NCBI RefSeq assembly: GCF_003955685.1
Contig: NZ_RXHJ01000007.1
Location: forward strand, 1-64,000
DNA: 64,000 nt
Source of the DNA: Corynebacterium hylobatis
Lineage (GTDB): Bacteria > Actinomycetota > Actinomycetes > Mycobacteriales > Mycobacteriaceae
Reading direction: 5' to 3'
Shown here one piece after another: positions 27,888 through 36,479 of this stretch. The notes under the pieces are model-generated. The model was not told the DNA's origin. It saw only the letters and a program-made list of their open reading frames with translations, and ran no database searches. How positions within the stretch are numbered: the first letter of the stretch is position 1; every line of letters starts with the position of its first letter. Made by a program: the position numbers and the translations under genes.

Positions 27888-28868
27888 ATGTTCTCCTCAC
27901 GCACCAAGGTAATGGCCGGTCTCACCGCCGCCGCGCTTTTTCTGACCGCGTGCACCTCCGACTCCGACTCCACCTCGGATGCCACGGGGGATGACGGCTA
28001 CACCATCGGCATCAACCAGCTCGTCCAGCACCCGGCGCTCGACGCCGCCACCGCCGGCTTCAAGGAGGCCTTCGAGGAGGCCGGCGTCGACGTCAGCTTC
28101 GACGAGCAGAACGCCAACGGAGAGCAGTCCACCGCTCTGACCATCGCCCAGCAGTTCGCGGGCAAGGACCTGGACATGGTGCTGGCCGTGGCCACCCCCG
28201 CCGCCCAGGCCACCGCCCAGAACATCACCGACATCCCGGTGCTGTTCACCGCCGTGACCGACCCGGTCTCCGCGGAGCTGGTCGACTCCGAGGAGGCCCC
28301 GGGTGGCAACGTCACCGGCACCTCGGATGTCGCCCCCATCGAGGACCAGCTCGACCTGCTCAAGGAGCTCGTGCCGGACGCCCGTACCGTGGGCATCGTC
28401 TACGCCTCCGGCGAGGTCAACTCCCAGGTCCAGGTGGAGGCTGCCCGGGAGGCCGCGGGACCGCGTGACCTGGAGATCGTCACGCAGACCGTGACCACCG
28501 CCAATGACATCCAGCAGGCCGTCGAGGCCCTCGGCGACGTCGACGCCATCTACGTGCCCACCGACAACATGGTCGTCTCCGGCATCGCCTCTCTCATCCA
28601 GGTCGCCGAGCAGAAGCAGATCCCGGTGATCGGCGCGGAGTCCGGCACCGTCGAGGGTGGTGCCGTGGCCACCCTGGGCATCGACTACACCGAGCTGGGC
28701 CGCCAGACAGGTGAGATGGCCCTGCGTGTGCTCCGCGACGGTGAGGACACAGCCACCATGCCCGTGGAGAAGGCCACCGAGTTCACCTACGTCATCAATG
28801 AGGAGGCCGCCGAGCGCCAGGGCGTGACCATCCCGCAGGCGATCCTCGACGAGGCCGAGACGGCATGA
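27888..28868 (+). CDS. ABC transporter substrate-binding lipoprotein (TrpX-like)
   Basis: A 326-aa extracytoplasmic binding protein of the PF04392/COG2984 family. The signal ends in a lipobox (ALFLTAC). The mature part starts YTIGINQLVQHPALDAA, a pattern typical of the family, and includes TSDVAPIEDQLDLLKEL and a conserved TLGIDYTELGRQTGEMA. In streptococci homologous TrpXYZ/TyrXYZ systems move aromatic amino acids; the ligand here is not known. ATG 27888 follows AAGGAA. A -10-like TAGATT is at 27839-27844. It overlaps the permease gene by 4 bases. Confidence 0.88.
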   Translation: MFSSRTKVMAGLTAAALFLTACTSDSDSTSDATGDDGYTIGINQLVQHPALDAATAGFKEAFEEAGVDVSFDEQNANGEQSTALTIAQQFAGKDLDMVLAVATPAAQATAQNITDIPVLFTAVTDPVSAELVDSEEAPGGNVTGTSDVAPIEDQLDLLKELVPDARTVGIVYASGEVNSQVQVEAAREAAGPRDLEIVTQTVTTANDIQQAVEALGDVDAIYVPTDNMVVSGIASLIQVAEQKQIPVIGAESGTVEGGAVATLGIDYTELGRQTGEMALRVLRDGEDTATMPVEKATEFTYVINEEAAERQGVTIPQAILDEAETA

Positions 28869-29818
28869 TCGGCGCCGTCGAGGTCGGCCTCATCTACGGG
28901 GTGATGGCACTCGGTGTCTTCCTGACGTTCCGGGTCCTCAACTTCCCCGATCTGACGGTCGACGGCAGCTTCACCACCGGGGCCGCCACCGCCGCGGTGG
29001 GCATCCTCCGTGGCTGGGACCCGGTGTGGGCCACCCTGGCCGGCTTCGTCACCGGCTTCATCGCCGGTGGCGTCACTGGTCTGCTGCACACCAAGGGCCG
29101 GATCGACGGCCTGCTGGCCGGCATCCTCACGATGATCGCCCTGTGGTCGATCAACCTGCGGATCATGGGCGGGGCGAACATCCCCCTGCTGCGCCAGGAG
29201 ACCGTCTTCACCGGCATGCGGGAAGCCGGCGTCCTGGGCACCTGGGCCGGGGCCGGCATGCTGGCGATCATGGTCGCCGCCCTCGGGCTGCTCGTGGTGT
29301 GGTTTCTCACCACCAACCTCGGCCTCTCGCTGCGGGCCACCGGTGACAACGGTCCGATGATCACCTCCTTCGGTGTGTCCACCGATTACACCAAGATCCT
29401 CACCCTGTCGCTGTCCAACGGTTTCGTCGGCATGTGCGGTGCCCTGGTCGGCCAGTACCAGGGTTTCGCGGACATCTCCATGGGCATCGGCCTGATCCTG
29501 GTGGGTCTGGCCTCGGTGATCATGGGCCAGGCGATCCTCGGCCAGCGCTGGCTGTGGGCCGCGGTCTTCGCCGTCATCGTCGGCGCGGTGCTCTACCGCA
29601 TCATCATCTTCCTGGCGCTGCAGGTCGGCCTCGACCCCAACGACATGAAGCTGATCACCGCGCTGCTGGTCATCGTGGCGCTGCTGGTGCCCCGCTTCAA
29701 GGAGATGTGGCGCTGGTTCAGCCGCTGGTACCTGAACCGGCGCGGGACCACCGCAGCCACCGGGATCGCGGCGGGCGCAGTTGCCGCGGCGGCGTTGACC
29801 ACGGCCGGATCGGAGTAG
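28865..29818 (+). CDS. ABC transporter permease (TrpY-like)
   Basis: A 317-aa integral membrane protein with about 8 hydrophobic helices, of the branched-chain amino-acid-type permease superfamily (COG4120). Diagnostic stretches are LTFRVLNFPDLTVDGS near the N-terminus, GNGFVGMCGALVGQYQG-like SLSNGFVGMCGALVGQ, and the coupling segment around IMGQAILGQRW. The ATG overlaps the binding-protein stop (ATGA). A basic cytoplasmic loop (KEMWRWFSRWYLNRRG) precedes the C-terminal hydrophobic tail. Confidence 0.88.
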   Translation: MIGAVEVGLIYGVMALGVFLTFRVLNFPDLTVDGSFTTGAATAAVGILRGWDPVWATLAGFVTGFIAGGVTGLLHTKGRIDGLLAGILTMIALWSINLRIMGGANIPLLRQETVFTGMREAGVLGTWAGAGMLAIMVAALGLLVVWFLTTNLGLSLRATGDNGPMITSFGVSTDYTKILTLSLSNGFVGMCGALVGQYQGFADISMGIGLILVGLASVIMGQAILGQRWLWAAVFAVIVGAVLYRIIIFLALQVGLDPNDMKLITALLVIVALLVPRFKEMWRWFSRWYLNRRGTTAATGIAAGAVAAAALTTAGSE

Positions 29819-29822
29819 GGGC

Positions 29823-30614
29823 ATGCTGAGAATCGAGAACGTGTCGAAGACCTTCTTCCCTGGCACCGTCAACGAACGCGTGGCGCTGGCCAACCTCAAC
29901 CTGACCATGGACCAGGGTGATTTTGTCACCGTCATCGGCTCCAACGGCGCGGGCAAATCCACCCTGCTCAACATCGTCGCCGGCAGGTTGTCCGTGGACA
30001 CCGGCAACGTGATCATCGACGGCCGCCGCGTCAACCGCCTCCGCGAACACCGCCGGGCCCGTTTCGTGGGCCGGGTCTTCCAGGACCCCCTGGCGGGCAC
30101 CGCCCCCAACCTCACCATCGAGGAGAACCTCTCCCTGGCGCTCATGCGCGGTAGATTCCGCGGCATCGGCCCGAGCCTGACCCGTAGGCGCCGGGAAGAG
30201 TTCGTCGGGAAGCTCGCCACCCTGGAACTCGGCCTGGAGCACCGTCTGTCCGCCAAGGTCGGGCTGCTCTCCGGCGGGCAGCGCCAGGCACTGTCATTGC
30301 TCATGGCCGGTTTCACCAACCCGCGGATCATGCTTCTCGACGAGCACACCGCAGCACTTGACCCCCAGCGGGCCGAGCTGGTGACCGGCCTGACCGAGAA
30401 GATCGTCTCCGAGGGCAGGCTGACCACCCTCATGGTCACCCACAACATGGAGCAGGCCCTCCGGTTGGGCAACCGCCTGATCCTCATGCACGAGGGCCGC
30501 ATCGTCTACGAGGCCGACGCCGCCACGAAGTCGCAGTTGACCGTCCGGGACCTGCTCGGCGAGTTCAGCCGGATCAAGGGCGCGACCCTGTCCGACAAGA
30601 CACTCCTGGGCTGA
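29823..30614 (+). CDS. ABC transporter ATP-binding protein (TrpZ-like)
   Basis: A 263-aa ATPase (COG1101) that powers the preceding permease. Walker A is [16 protein letters not shown], the signature LSGGQRQALSLLMA, Walker B IMLLDEHTAALDP and the H-loop MVTHNMEQAL. The conserved family stretch VFQDPLAGTAPNLTIEENL is present. It completes a binding protein-permease-ATPase operon with 4-base spacers. It ends 7 bases from the convergent protoglobin gene with no obvious terminator between. Confidence 0.92.
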   Translation: MLRIENVSKTFFPGTVNERVALANLNLTMDQGDFVTVIGSNGAGKSTLLNIVAGRLSVDTGNVIIDGRRVNRLREHRRARFVGRVFQDPLAGTAPNLTIEENLSLALMRGRFRGIGPSLTRRRREEFVGKLATLELGLEHRLSAKVGLLSGGQRQALSLLMAGFTNPRIMLLDEHTAALDPQRAELVTGLTEKIVSEGRLTTLMVTHNMEQALRLGNRLILMHEGRIVYEADAATKSQLTVRDLLGEFSRIKGATLSDKTLLG

Positions 30615-30620
30615 CGGGCG

Positions 30621-31205
30621 CTACCAGAGCTCGCCGGCGTAGGGGCGGGTCCACAGCACCAGGGAGACCGTCACGGCCTTGAACCACGCCTGGTGCATGG
30701 CCTCGACATCCTCCCCCTCGGTGGCGCCCTCCTCCAGGAAGCGGCGCACCGAGAGGGTGACCGGCACTACCAGGCCGAATATATGGCTCATCGGTACGTG
30801 GGGGACCGGTGAGTCCACATTATCGGTCTGATTCTTCTTCGACGTGTGGTGCCGCAGCGCGATCTCCTCCTGGTAGGCCAGCCACCGCCCGTCGAAGTCC
30901 CGGGTGCACAGATCCACCACCCAGCGCTCGAAGCGGCCGCGCACCGCAGCCAGGTAGGCATCGTCAGGTTCCCCGTCCGGACCGGCGAACACGGACACCA
31001 GGTGGGAGGTGGAACCGATGAATTTGTACCAGACGTCGAGGATCTCCGTGACCCGTGGGGCGAGGATCTCCCCGGCGCGCCGGATCGCGGGGACATCCGC
31101 TTCCGACCACATGACGTCGGTGAGCAGCTTCTGGAGCTGTTCCTCGGTGACAGGGGAGGCGGGCAGCTCCTGGTCGTACGTGTAGCCCGTGGGGGTGGTG
31201 GTCAT
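30621..31205 (-). CDS. Protoglobin
   Basis: A 194-aa single-domain heme protein of the globin-coupled sensor/protoglobin family. Helical pattern: LLTDVMWSEADVPAIRRAG, WYKFIGSTSHLVSVF, then FERWVVDLC and the proximal-His region YQEEIALRHHTSKKNQ, followed by HVPMSHIFGLVVPV. There is no attached output domain. It probably binds O2, CO or NO; the role (sensor, NO detoxification or reactive-species chemistry) is not shown. The next minus-strand gene upstream is a thioredoxin-like protein, about 90 bases away. Confidence 0.85.
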   Translation of the reverse strand: MTTTPTGYTYDQELPASPVTEEQLQKLLTDVMWSEADVPAIRRAGEILAPRVTEILDVWYKFIGSTSHLVSVFAGPDGEPDDAYLAAVRGRFERWVVDLCTRDFDGRWLAYQEEIALRHHTSKKNQTDNVDSPVPHVPMSHIFGLVVPVTLSVRRFLEEGATEGEDVEAMHQAWFKAVTVSLVLWTRPYAGELW

Positions 31206-31293
31206 GATGGCACTCCTGTGGCGGTTGGTTTTGCCGGGGAAATTACCCGTGTGACCTCGACCATAGGACGCGGGGGCAGACGTCGCAACGGTT

Positions 31294-31665
31294 TCACAGG
31301 GTGCGGACGAAACTGATGAACTCCTCCTGCCGGTACATCACGTCCAGAAACCGCGGGGCGCCCGGGATGGTGCTGAAGGTGCCGGACTCCGGCCGGGGAG
31401 TGGGGTCGCGGTAGACGAGTTCGCCATCCCGGTGGATGAGCAGCGTCGGGATGGTGGATATTTCCAGGTCCCTGACCAGCAGCTGCTGTATCTCCACCTC
31501 GGCCTCCCCGAAGGCGGCCTCCGGGATCTCCCGGGCGGCGGCCTGGTAGCTCCTGCGGAAACGCAGGCACGGGCCACAGGAGGTGGACCAGAAGTTGGCC
31601 AGGACCAGCCCTGGGCGTGCGGTGAACTCGTTGTAGGTGGCGTGGGTGAGCGGGGTGATGGTCAT
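31294..31665 (-). CDS. Thioredoxin-like protein
   Basis: A 123-aa thioredoxin-fold protein. The active site is WSTSCGPCLRFRRSYQ, i.e. CGPC with Ser-Thr-Ser before it rather than the usual WAxWCGPC. The cis-Pro strand is STIPTLLIHRDGEL. The domain is otherwise complete, with a ~20-residue insertion (DPTPRPESGTFSTIPGAPRF) before the last helix that canonical thioredoxins lack. Cytosolic. The reduced partner is unknown; it may serve the protoglobin downstream, but that is only positional. Confidence 0.85.
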   Translation of the reverse strand: MTITPLTHATYNEFTARPGLVLANFWSTSCGPCLRFRRSYQAAAREIPEAAFGEAEVEIQQLLVRDLEISTIPTLLIHRDGELVYRDPTPRPESGTFSTIPGAPRFLDVMYRQEEFISFVRTL

Positions 31666-31715
31666 ACGGACCTATTTTTGTCGAAGACCTGCTGCGTCGC
31701 AGGCCTTGGCGTCGG

Positions 31716-31776
31716 ATTTATCTGATCAACTTCTTCTTGAAATCCTGCTTTCTGGACCCGAGTTGATCAGATAAAT
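31716..31776. repeat. Perfect 16-bp inverted repeat downstream of tRNA-Pro
   Basis: ATTTATCTGATCAACT (31716-31731) is exactly repeated in inverse at 31761-31776, with a 29-base spacer. Each arm contains the palindrome TGATCA. It lies between the tRNA-Pro terminator and the start of the thioredoxin-like gene. It could be an operator for that gene, a second terminator, or a trace of a mobile element beside a tRNA. Confidence 0.6.
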
Positions 31777-31813
31777 TTCCCGTTCCCACAGATCCCGCCC
31801 GGAAAATGAAACA

Positions 31814-31840
31814 GGCCAGAAGGTGGAATACCTTCTGGCC
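31814..31840 (-). terminator. Terminator after tRNA-Pro
   Basis: GGCCAGAAGG and CCTTCTGGCC form a perfect 10-bp stem with a 7-base loop. On the minus strand it is followed by TGTTTCATTTT and lies 14 bases past the tRNA 3' end, so it fits termination of the tRNA transcript. Confidence 0.8.
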
Positions 31841-31853
31841 TTGAGTCTGCTCG

Positions 31854-31927
31854 TCGGACTGACAGGATTTGAACCTGCGACCCCTACACCCCCAGTGTAG
31901 TGCGCTACCAAGCTGCGCCACAGTCCG
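31854..31927 (-). tRNA. tRNA-Pro (anticodon GGG)
   Basis: On the minus strand a 74-nt cloverleaf reads: acceptor CGGACTG paired with CAGTCCG plus discriminator A; D arm GCGC-AGCTTGGTA-GCGC; anticodon arm CTACA-CTGGGGG-TGTAG with anticodon GGG; T arm GCAGG-TTCAAAT-CCTGT. CCA is not encoded. A terminator follows. All arms were paired by eye. Confidence 0.95.
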
Positions 31928-31928
31928 C

Positions 31929-31949
31929 CGTTGCACCCGAAGTGCAACG
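31929..31949 (-). other. Hairpin directly before the tRNA-Pro 5' end
   Basis: CGTTGCAC and GTGCAACG (8-bp perfect stem, 5-base loop) end two bases before the mature 5' end of tRNA-Pro. It could guide RNase P processing or mark the precursor 5' end. A TAACCT -10-like element lies just upstream on the minus strand. Confidence 0.45.
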
Positions 31950-31994
31950 TGGTTCAGGTTACAACAGTGTGATCCTTTAAGTCGAATCGCCTGG

Positions 31995-32387
31995 TCAGTC
32001 CATGTCTCCGGCGGTGTAGAACCAGGCCCCGTCGATGCGGCTGAAGATGGATCGCTCGCGTTGGGAACCGGGCGGGTCGCCGCGGTAGAAGGCCTCGAAT
32101 TCGACCATGCCCTCGGTGTCGAAGGGCCCACCTTCGAAGACGTCGAGGATGTCGAGGCGGTAGAACTGCACGGGCAGGTCAACGAGCGTCAGCTCATAGG
32201 GGCGGGTGTCCGGATCCCAGGTGCGCATCAGGTACTCGGCGTCACGGACGACGAAGGCCGTGAATCGGGAACGCATGAGCGTTTCAGCGGTGGGTGCGAC
32301 GGCGCCGGCGTGGTAGCGGCCGCAGCACTCCTCATACTTCAGGCCGGTGTTGCAGGGGCAGCGCCTGCCCTCCCAGTCGCCGCTCAT
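31995..32387 (-). CDS. YchJ-family protein with SEC-C zinc motif
   Basis: A 130-aa UPF0225/YchJ protein. The N-terminal SEC-C-like motif is CPCNTGLKYEECCGRYH, which holds zinc (C-x-C-x8-C-C/H). The rest resembles an NTF2-like fold with LMRSRFTAFVVRDAEYLMRTWD, a conserved family stretch. Function unknown. Its start overlaps the stop of the upstream hydrolase-OsmC gene (ATGA), so they are one operon. Confidence 0.88.
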   Translation of the reverse strand: MSGDWEGRRCPCNTGLKYEECCGRYHAGAVAPTAETLMRSRFTAFVVRDAEYLMRTWDPDTRPYELTLVDLPVQFYRLDILDVFEGGPFDTEGMVEFEAFYRGDPPGSQRERSIFSRIDGAWFYTAGDMD

Positions 32388-33544
32388 GCCGGGACGTCCA
32401 TGATCTTGGCGCCGGCGAGCATGGCCTCGACGGGGGAGGTGCGGGCGGCGTCGAGAAGCTGGCGGCGCTGGACATCGTTGAGCTGCCCGTGCAGGATGAT
32501 CTTGCGCTCGAAGACGTTGCGGGAGGCGTTGGTGATGGAGACCTCGACGTCGTCAAGTTTCATGCCGGTGGCGGCCTCACGGATGGCGTGGGTGGAGGCG
32601 GTGGCCAGGGCCGACATGAGCAGGTCGACGGGGGAGTGCCCCTGCCCCTTGCCGCCGTTGGTCTTCGGCAGATCGGCCTTGAGCTCCCCGGTGCGGGTGT
32701 TGAGGATGACGCCGTACTTTGTTCCCGCGGCCACCTGGGACTTCACCTGGTCGGTGTTCACCGCCGGCGCCGCATAGGCAGGCTGCAGGTAGGGCTTCGC
32801 CCACTCGGCGATGGTGTGCCCGGCATCCACGGCGGAGGTGCCGCGGGTGAACAGGTGGTCGGCCCGGTCCACCGACACCATGGACTTGGGGTAGCGGGTG
32901 ACGCGGAAGATCTTGCCGGCGTTGTCCACGCCGACGGTCTGGTCGGTGGGGGAGTGCAGCAGCAGCAGTGGCTTGCGCAGGGTGGGCAGGTAGATCTCGG
33001 GGTTGTTGTCGGCGAGGTCCTCGAGGAATTCCCGCGAGATGTTGATGTCGCGGCCGGCGAGGGTGACGGTGACGGAGCCGTCCTCCTCGGCGTCGCGGAT
33101 GTGGTCGGCGAAGTGGAGGACCGCATGCGCCGGATCGAAGGGGGCGGCGAGGGTGGCCACGGCCGTGATGGAGGCCATCTCCGGGCGGGTCGCGGCCTTG
33201 AGGGCAGCAGCCCCACCGAGGGAGTGGCCGATGAGCAGCTGCGGGGCCTGGTGATTCTCGGCGAGCCACCGGCTGGCGGCGATGATGTCGTCGACGTTGG
33301 TGGTGAACGTGGTGTCCCCGAAATCCCCCTCCGACTGGCCCAGGCCGGGGAAGTCGAAACGCAGCGCGGCGATCCCGTGCTCCGCGAGCGTCTTGCACAC
33401 GCGCGAAGCGGCGGGGACGAAGCGGTTACAGGTGAAACAGTGCGCGAATACCGCATAGGCGATGGGCGGGGTGTCCGGGTAGTCAATGGTGCCGGCCATC
33501 ATCGTCCCTCGCGCCGAGGGAATTTTCACGCTCACAGAATGCAT
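32384..33544 (-). CDS. Alpha/beta hydrolase fused to OsmC-type peroxiredoxin domain
   Basis: A 386-aa two-domain protein. Residues ~10-245 are an alpha/beta hydrolase (FAHCFTCNRF near the oxyanion, nucleophile elbow LIGHSLGGAAALKAAT, Asp in HSPTDQTVGVDN, His in RADHLF). Residues ~260-386 are OsmC/Ohr-like (TGELKADLPKTNGGKGQGHSPVDLLMSALATAS). The hydrolase may release a lipid or ester hydroperoxide for the OsmC part; the usual OsmC catalytic Cys pair is not evident. ATG 33544 is 7 bases after a -10 TATTCT; starts further out are less likely. Confidence 0.85.
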   Translation of the reverse strand: MHSVSVKIPSARGTMMAGTIDYPDTPPIAYAVFAHCFTCNRFVPAASRVCKTLAEHGIAALRFDFPGLGQSEGDFGDTTFTTNVDDIIAASRWLAENHQAPQLLIGHSLGGAAALKAATRPEMASITAVATLAAPFDPAHAVLHFADHIRDAEEDGSVTVTLAGRDINISREFLEDLADNNPEIYLPTLRKPLLLLHSPTDQTVGVDNAGKIFRVTRYPKSMVSVDRADHLFTRGTSAVDAGHTIAEWAKPYLQPAYAAPAVNTDQVKSQVAAGTKYGVILNTRTGELKADLPKTNGGKGQGHSPVDLLMSALATASTHAIREAATGMKLDDVEVSITNASRNVFERKIILHGQLNDVQRRQLLDAARTSPVEAMLAGAKIMDVPA

Positions 33545-33615
33545 GTCAACAAGAATAGCCATGACCCTCAACTAGGGTGGTGAGCAGTACTTGCAGGCCC
33601 ACAGGAAGGTTCACC

Positions 33616-35904
33616 GTGGCATTCGACTGGTTCTGGCGGGCGATGGGTGCTCAATCGACCCGTAATCAGAAGCGCAGCCGTGCGATCGTCAAGGATGCCG
33701 GCGCACAGACATCCGGGATGGCGCAGCTTGATGACGCCGCCCTCGCCCACCGCGCGCGCGAGCTCGCCGCCGGGGGCTCCATCTCCGACCCCGCAGCATT
33801 CCTCGGCGTGCTGTGCGTGGCCTCCGAACGGACCCTGGGGCTGGCGCCCTTCCCGGTCCAGTCCCAGGCCGTGCTGCGCCTGGTGGAGGGCGATGTCATC
33901 CAGATGGCCACCGGCGAGGGCAAGACACTGGTCGGCGCCATGGCCGCCACCGGTTTCGCACTGACCGGCAAGCGGGTGCACGTGATCACGGTCAACGACT
34001 ACCTCGCCGAGCGTGACGCCGAATGGATGCGCCCCCTCGTCGAGTTCTTCGGTCTGAGCGTGGCCGCCGTGACCGAGAAACTGGGCCCGGAGGAACGCCG
34101 CGCCGCCTACGCCTGCGACGTGGTCTACGGGCCGGTCAACGAGATCGGTTTCGACGTCCTGCGCGACCAGCAGATCACCCGCCGCGCGGACGCCGTACAG
34201 GCACCCGCCGATGTCGCGCTCGTCGACGAGGCCGACAGCGTGCTTGTCGACGAAGCCCTCGTCCCGCTCGTCCTCGCCGGCAGCCAACCCGGACTCGAGA
34301 CCGCCGGGCAGATCACCGACGTCGTGCGCCACCTGCGCGAACGCGAGCACTACACCATCGACGACGACCACCGGAACGTCTTCCTCACCGACGCCGGTGC
34401 CGACCGCGTCGAAGGCGCCCTGGGCATAGCCTCCCTCTACGACGACGAACACGTGGGCACCACCCTGGTCAAGGTCAACCTGGCCCTGCACGCCAAGGCC
34501 CTGCTCATCCGCGACATCCACTACATCGTCGCCGACAGCAAGGTCCAGCTCATCGACGCCTCCCGCGGACGTGTCGCCGACCTGCAGCGCTGGCCCGACG
34601 GCCTCCAGGCTGCCGTGGAGGCCAAGGAAGGCCTCGACGTCACCGAGGGCGGCCGCATCCTCGACACGATCACCCTCCAGGCACTCATGCGCCGCTACCC
34701 GATGGTCTGCGGCATGACCGGCACAGCCGTGGAGGCCACCGACCAGCTCCGCCAGTTCTACGACCTGCACGTCTCCGTCATCGACCGCAACAAGGAACTG
34801 CAGCGTTTCGACGAGGCCGACCGCATCTACGCCACCCTCGCCGAGAAGAATCGCGCCATCGTCGAGGAGATCGCCCGCATCCACGCCACCGGCCAGCCGG
34901 TGCTGGTGGGTACCCAGGACGTCGCGGAATCCGAGGCGCTTGCCGAAGCACTGGCCGACTATGACATCGAGGTCAACGTCCTCAACGCCAAGAACCACGC
35001 CGAGGAGGCCCGCATCATCGCCGAAGCCGGTGACCTCGGCCGGGTCACCGTCTCCACCCAGATGGCCGGCCGCGGCACCGACATCCGCCTCGGCGGTGCC
35101 GACCAGGACGACCACGAGGCCGTCGCCGCCCTCGGCGGGCTTGCCGTCATCGGCACCGCCCGCCACCGCACCGCCCGCCTGGACAACCAGCTGCGCGGAC
35201 GCGCCGGGCGGCAGGGGGACCCGGGACTGTCCCTGTTCTTCGTCTCCCTGCAGGATGACGTCGTCGTCTCCGGCGGGGCAGGCGACAACGTCACCGCACA
35301 CCCGGACCCGAGTGGACTGATTGATTCACCCCGCATCCGGGACTGGGTCGGCCACTGCCAGCGCGTCACCGAAGGGCAGCTGCTGGAGATCCACTCCCAG
35401 ACGTGGAAGTACAACCAGCTGCTCGCGGACCAGCGCGTGACCGTCGATGAGCGGCGTTCCCGCCTGCTGGACACGGACCTGGCCTGGCAGGAGCTCTCCG
35501 AGCGCAACCCGTGGCGTTCTGCGCAACTGGCACACCTGGATGAGGGGGTGCGGGTGCAGGCGGCCCGGGACATCATGCTCTTCCACCTCGACGATGAATG
35601 GGCCGAGCACCTGGCCGTCATGGATGACGTGCGGGAATCCATCCATCTACGGGCCATCGCCCGGGAGACCCCCATCGACGAGTACCACCGCATCGCGGTG
35701 CGTGAGTTCAAGGATCTGGCGCAACGGGCCGTCGATAAGGCGGTGGAGACCTTCGCGGAGATCGAGATCGACGAGGACGGCGCCCATCTGCTCGACGGCG
35801 GCCTCGCCCGCCCCTCGGCGACATGGACCTACATGGTCTCCGACAACCCGCTGGCGGGGTCGGGTAATTCAGTGATCTCCGGAATTGGTAATCTATTCCG
35901 CTGA
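33616..35904 (+). CDS. secA2: Accessory protein-export ATPase SecA2
   Basis: A 762-aa SecA paralogue, shorter than SecA1 and without the C-terminal zinc-binding linker. Walker A is QMATGEGKTLVGAMAATG (about residue 96) and the DEAD-type motif is ALVDEADSVLVDEAL. The second ATPase half has STQMAGRGTDIRLGG and RGRAGRQGDPG. In actinobacteria SecA2 exports a small set of proteins. The start is GTG 33616 after AGGAAGG; the in-frame extension to 33577 is unsupported. It is upstream of odhI by 120 bases. Confidence 0.93.
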   Translation: MAFDWFWRAMGAQSTRNQKRSRAIVKDAGAQTSGMAQLDDAALAHRARELAAGGSISDPAAFLGVLCVASERTLGLAPFPVQSQAVLRLVEGDVIQMATGEGKTLVGAMAATGFALTGKRVHVITVNDYLAERDAEWMRPLVEFFGLSVAAVTEKLGPEERRAAYACDVVYGPVNEIGFDVLRDQQITRRADAVQAPADVALVDEADSVLVDEALVPLVLAGSQPGLETAGQITDVVRHLREREHYTIDDDHRNVFLTDAGADRVEGALGIASLYDDEHVGTTLVKVNLALHAKALLIRDIHYIVADSKVQLIDASRGRVADLQRWPDGLQAAVEAKEGLDVTEGGRILDTITLQALMRRYPMVCGMTGTAVEATDQLRQFYDLHVSVIDRNKELQRFDEADRIYATLAEKNRAIVEEIARIHATGQPVLVGTQDVAESEALAEALADYDIEVNVLNAKNHAEEARIIAEAGDLGRVTVSTQMAGRGTDIRLGGADQDDHEAVAALGGLAVIGTARHRTARLDNQLRGRAGRQGDPGLSLFFVSLQDDVVVSGGAGDNVTAHPDPSGLIDSPRIRDWVGHCQRVTEGQLLEIHSQTWKYNQLLADQRVTVDERRSRLLDTDLAWQELSERNPWRSAQLAHLDEGVRVQAARDIMLFHLDDEWAEHLAVMDDVRESIHLRAIARETPIDEYHRIAVREFKDLAQRAVDKAVETFAEIEIDEDGAHLLDGGLARPSATWTYMVSDNPLAGSGNSVISGIGNLFR

Positions 35905-36024
35905 TCGACCTACCCCGGGGGCTCCCCCTGGGTGCGACATCCGGCCACTGACGCACTCATGTGGCCGTTGCAGTCGCTATGATGGCTAACAGTCACAGTT
36001 CCGACAAAAGCGGAGGTTTAGAAA

Positions 36025-36459
36025 ATGAGCGAGAACACCGGTACTCCTGAGGCCCAGGTGGAGACCACTTCGGTCTTCCGGGCCGATCTTCTCAAGGAAA
36101 TGGAGTCCGGCGCAGGCTCCGCTCCTGCCGCCTCCGGGGCAGACAACCTCCCCGAGGGTGCAGGTCTCCTCGTGGTCAAGCGTGGCCCCAACGCCGGCGC
36201 ACGTTTCCTGCTGGACCAGGCGATCACCACCGCCGGCCGACACCCCGAGTCGGACATCTTCCTCGATGACGTCACGGTTTCGCGCCGTCACGCGGAGTTC
36301 CGTATCAACGACGGTGAGTTCGAGGTCTTCGACGTCGGTTCCCTCAACGGCACCTACGTCAACCGCGAGCCGCGTAACTCCCAGGTACTGACCACCGGCG
36401 ATGAGATCCAGATCGGCAAATTCCGTCTGGTCTTCCTCTCCGGCCCGAAGAAGGACTAG
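36025..36459 (+). CDS. odhI: OdhI/GarA, FHA-domain inhibitor of 2-oxoglutarate dehydrogenase
   Basis: A 144-aa protein. The N-terminal phosphorylation motif VETTSVFRADLLKE holds the two Thr residues targeted by PknG and other Ser/Thr kinases. The FHA domain (about residues 50-140) has ITTAGRHPESDIFLDD, VSRRHAEF and DVGSLNGTYVN, all phosphopeptide-binding signatures. In the unphosphorylated state it inhibits OdhA and so controls carbon flow between the TCA cycle and glutamate. A GCGGAGG site precedes the ATG, with a -10 TATGAT at 35978-35983. Confidence 0.97.
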   Translation: MSENTGTPEAQVETTSVFRADLLKEMESGAGSAPAASGADNLPEGAGLLVVKRGPNAGARFLLDQAITTAGRHPESDIFLDDVTVSRRHAEFRINDGEFEVFDVGSLNGTYVNREPRNSQVLTTGDEIQIGKFRLVFLSGPKKD

Positions 36460-36479
36460 GAACGGGCGAGTAATTCACA

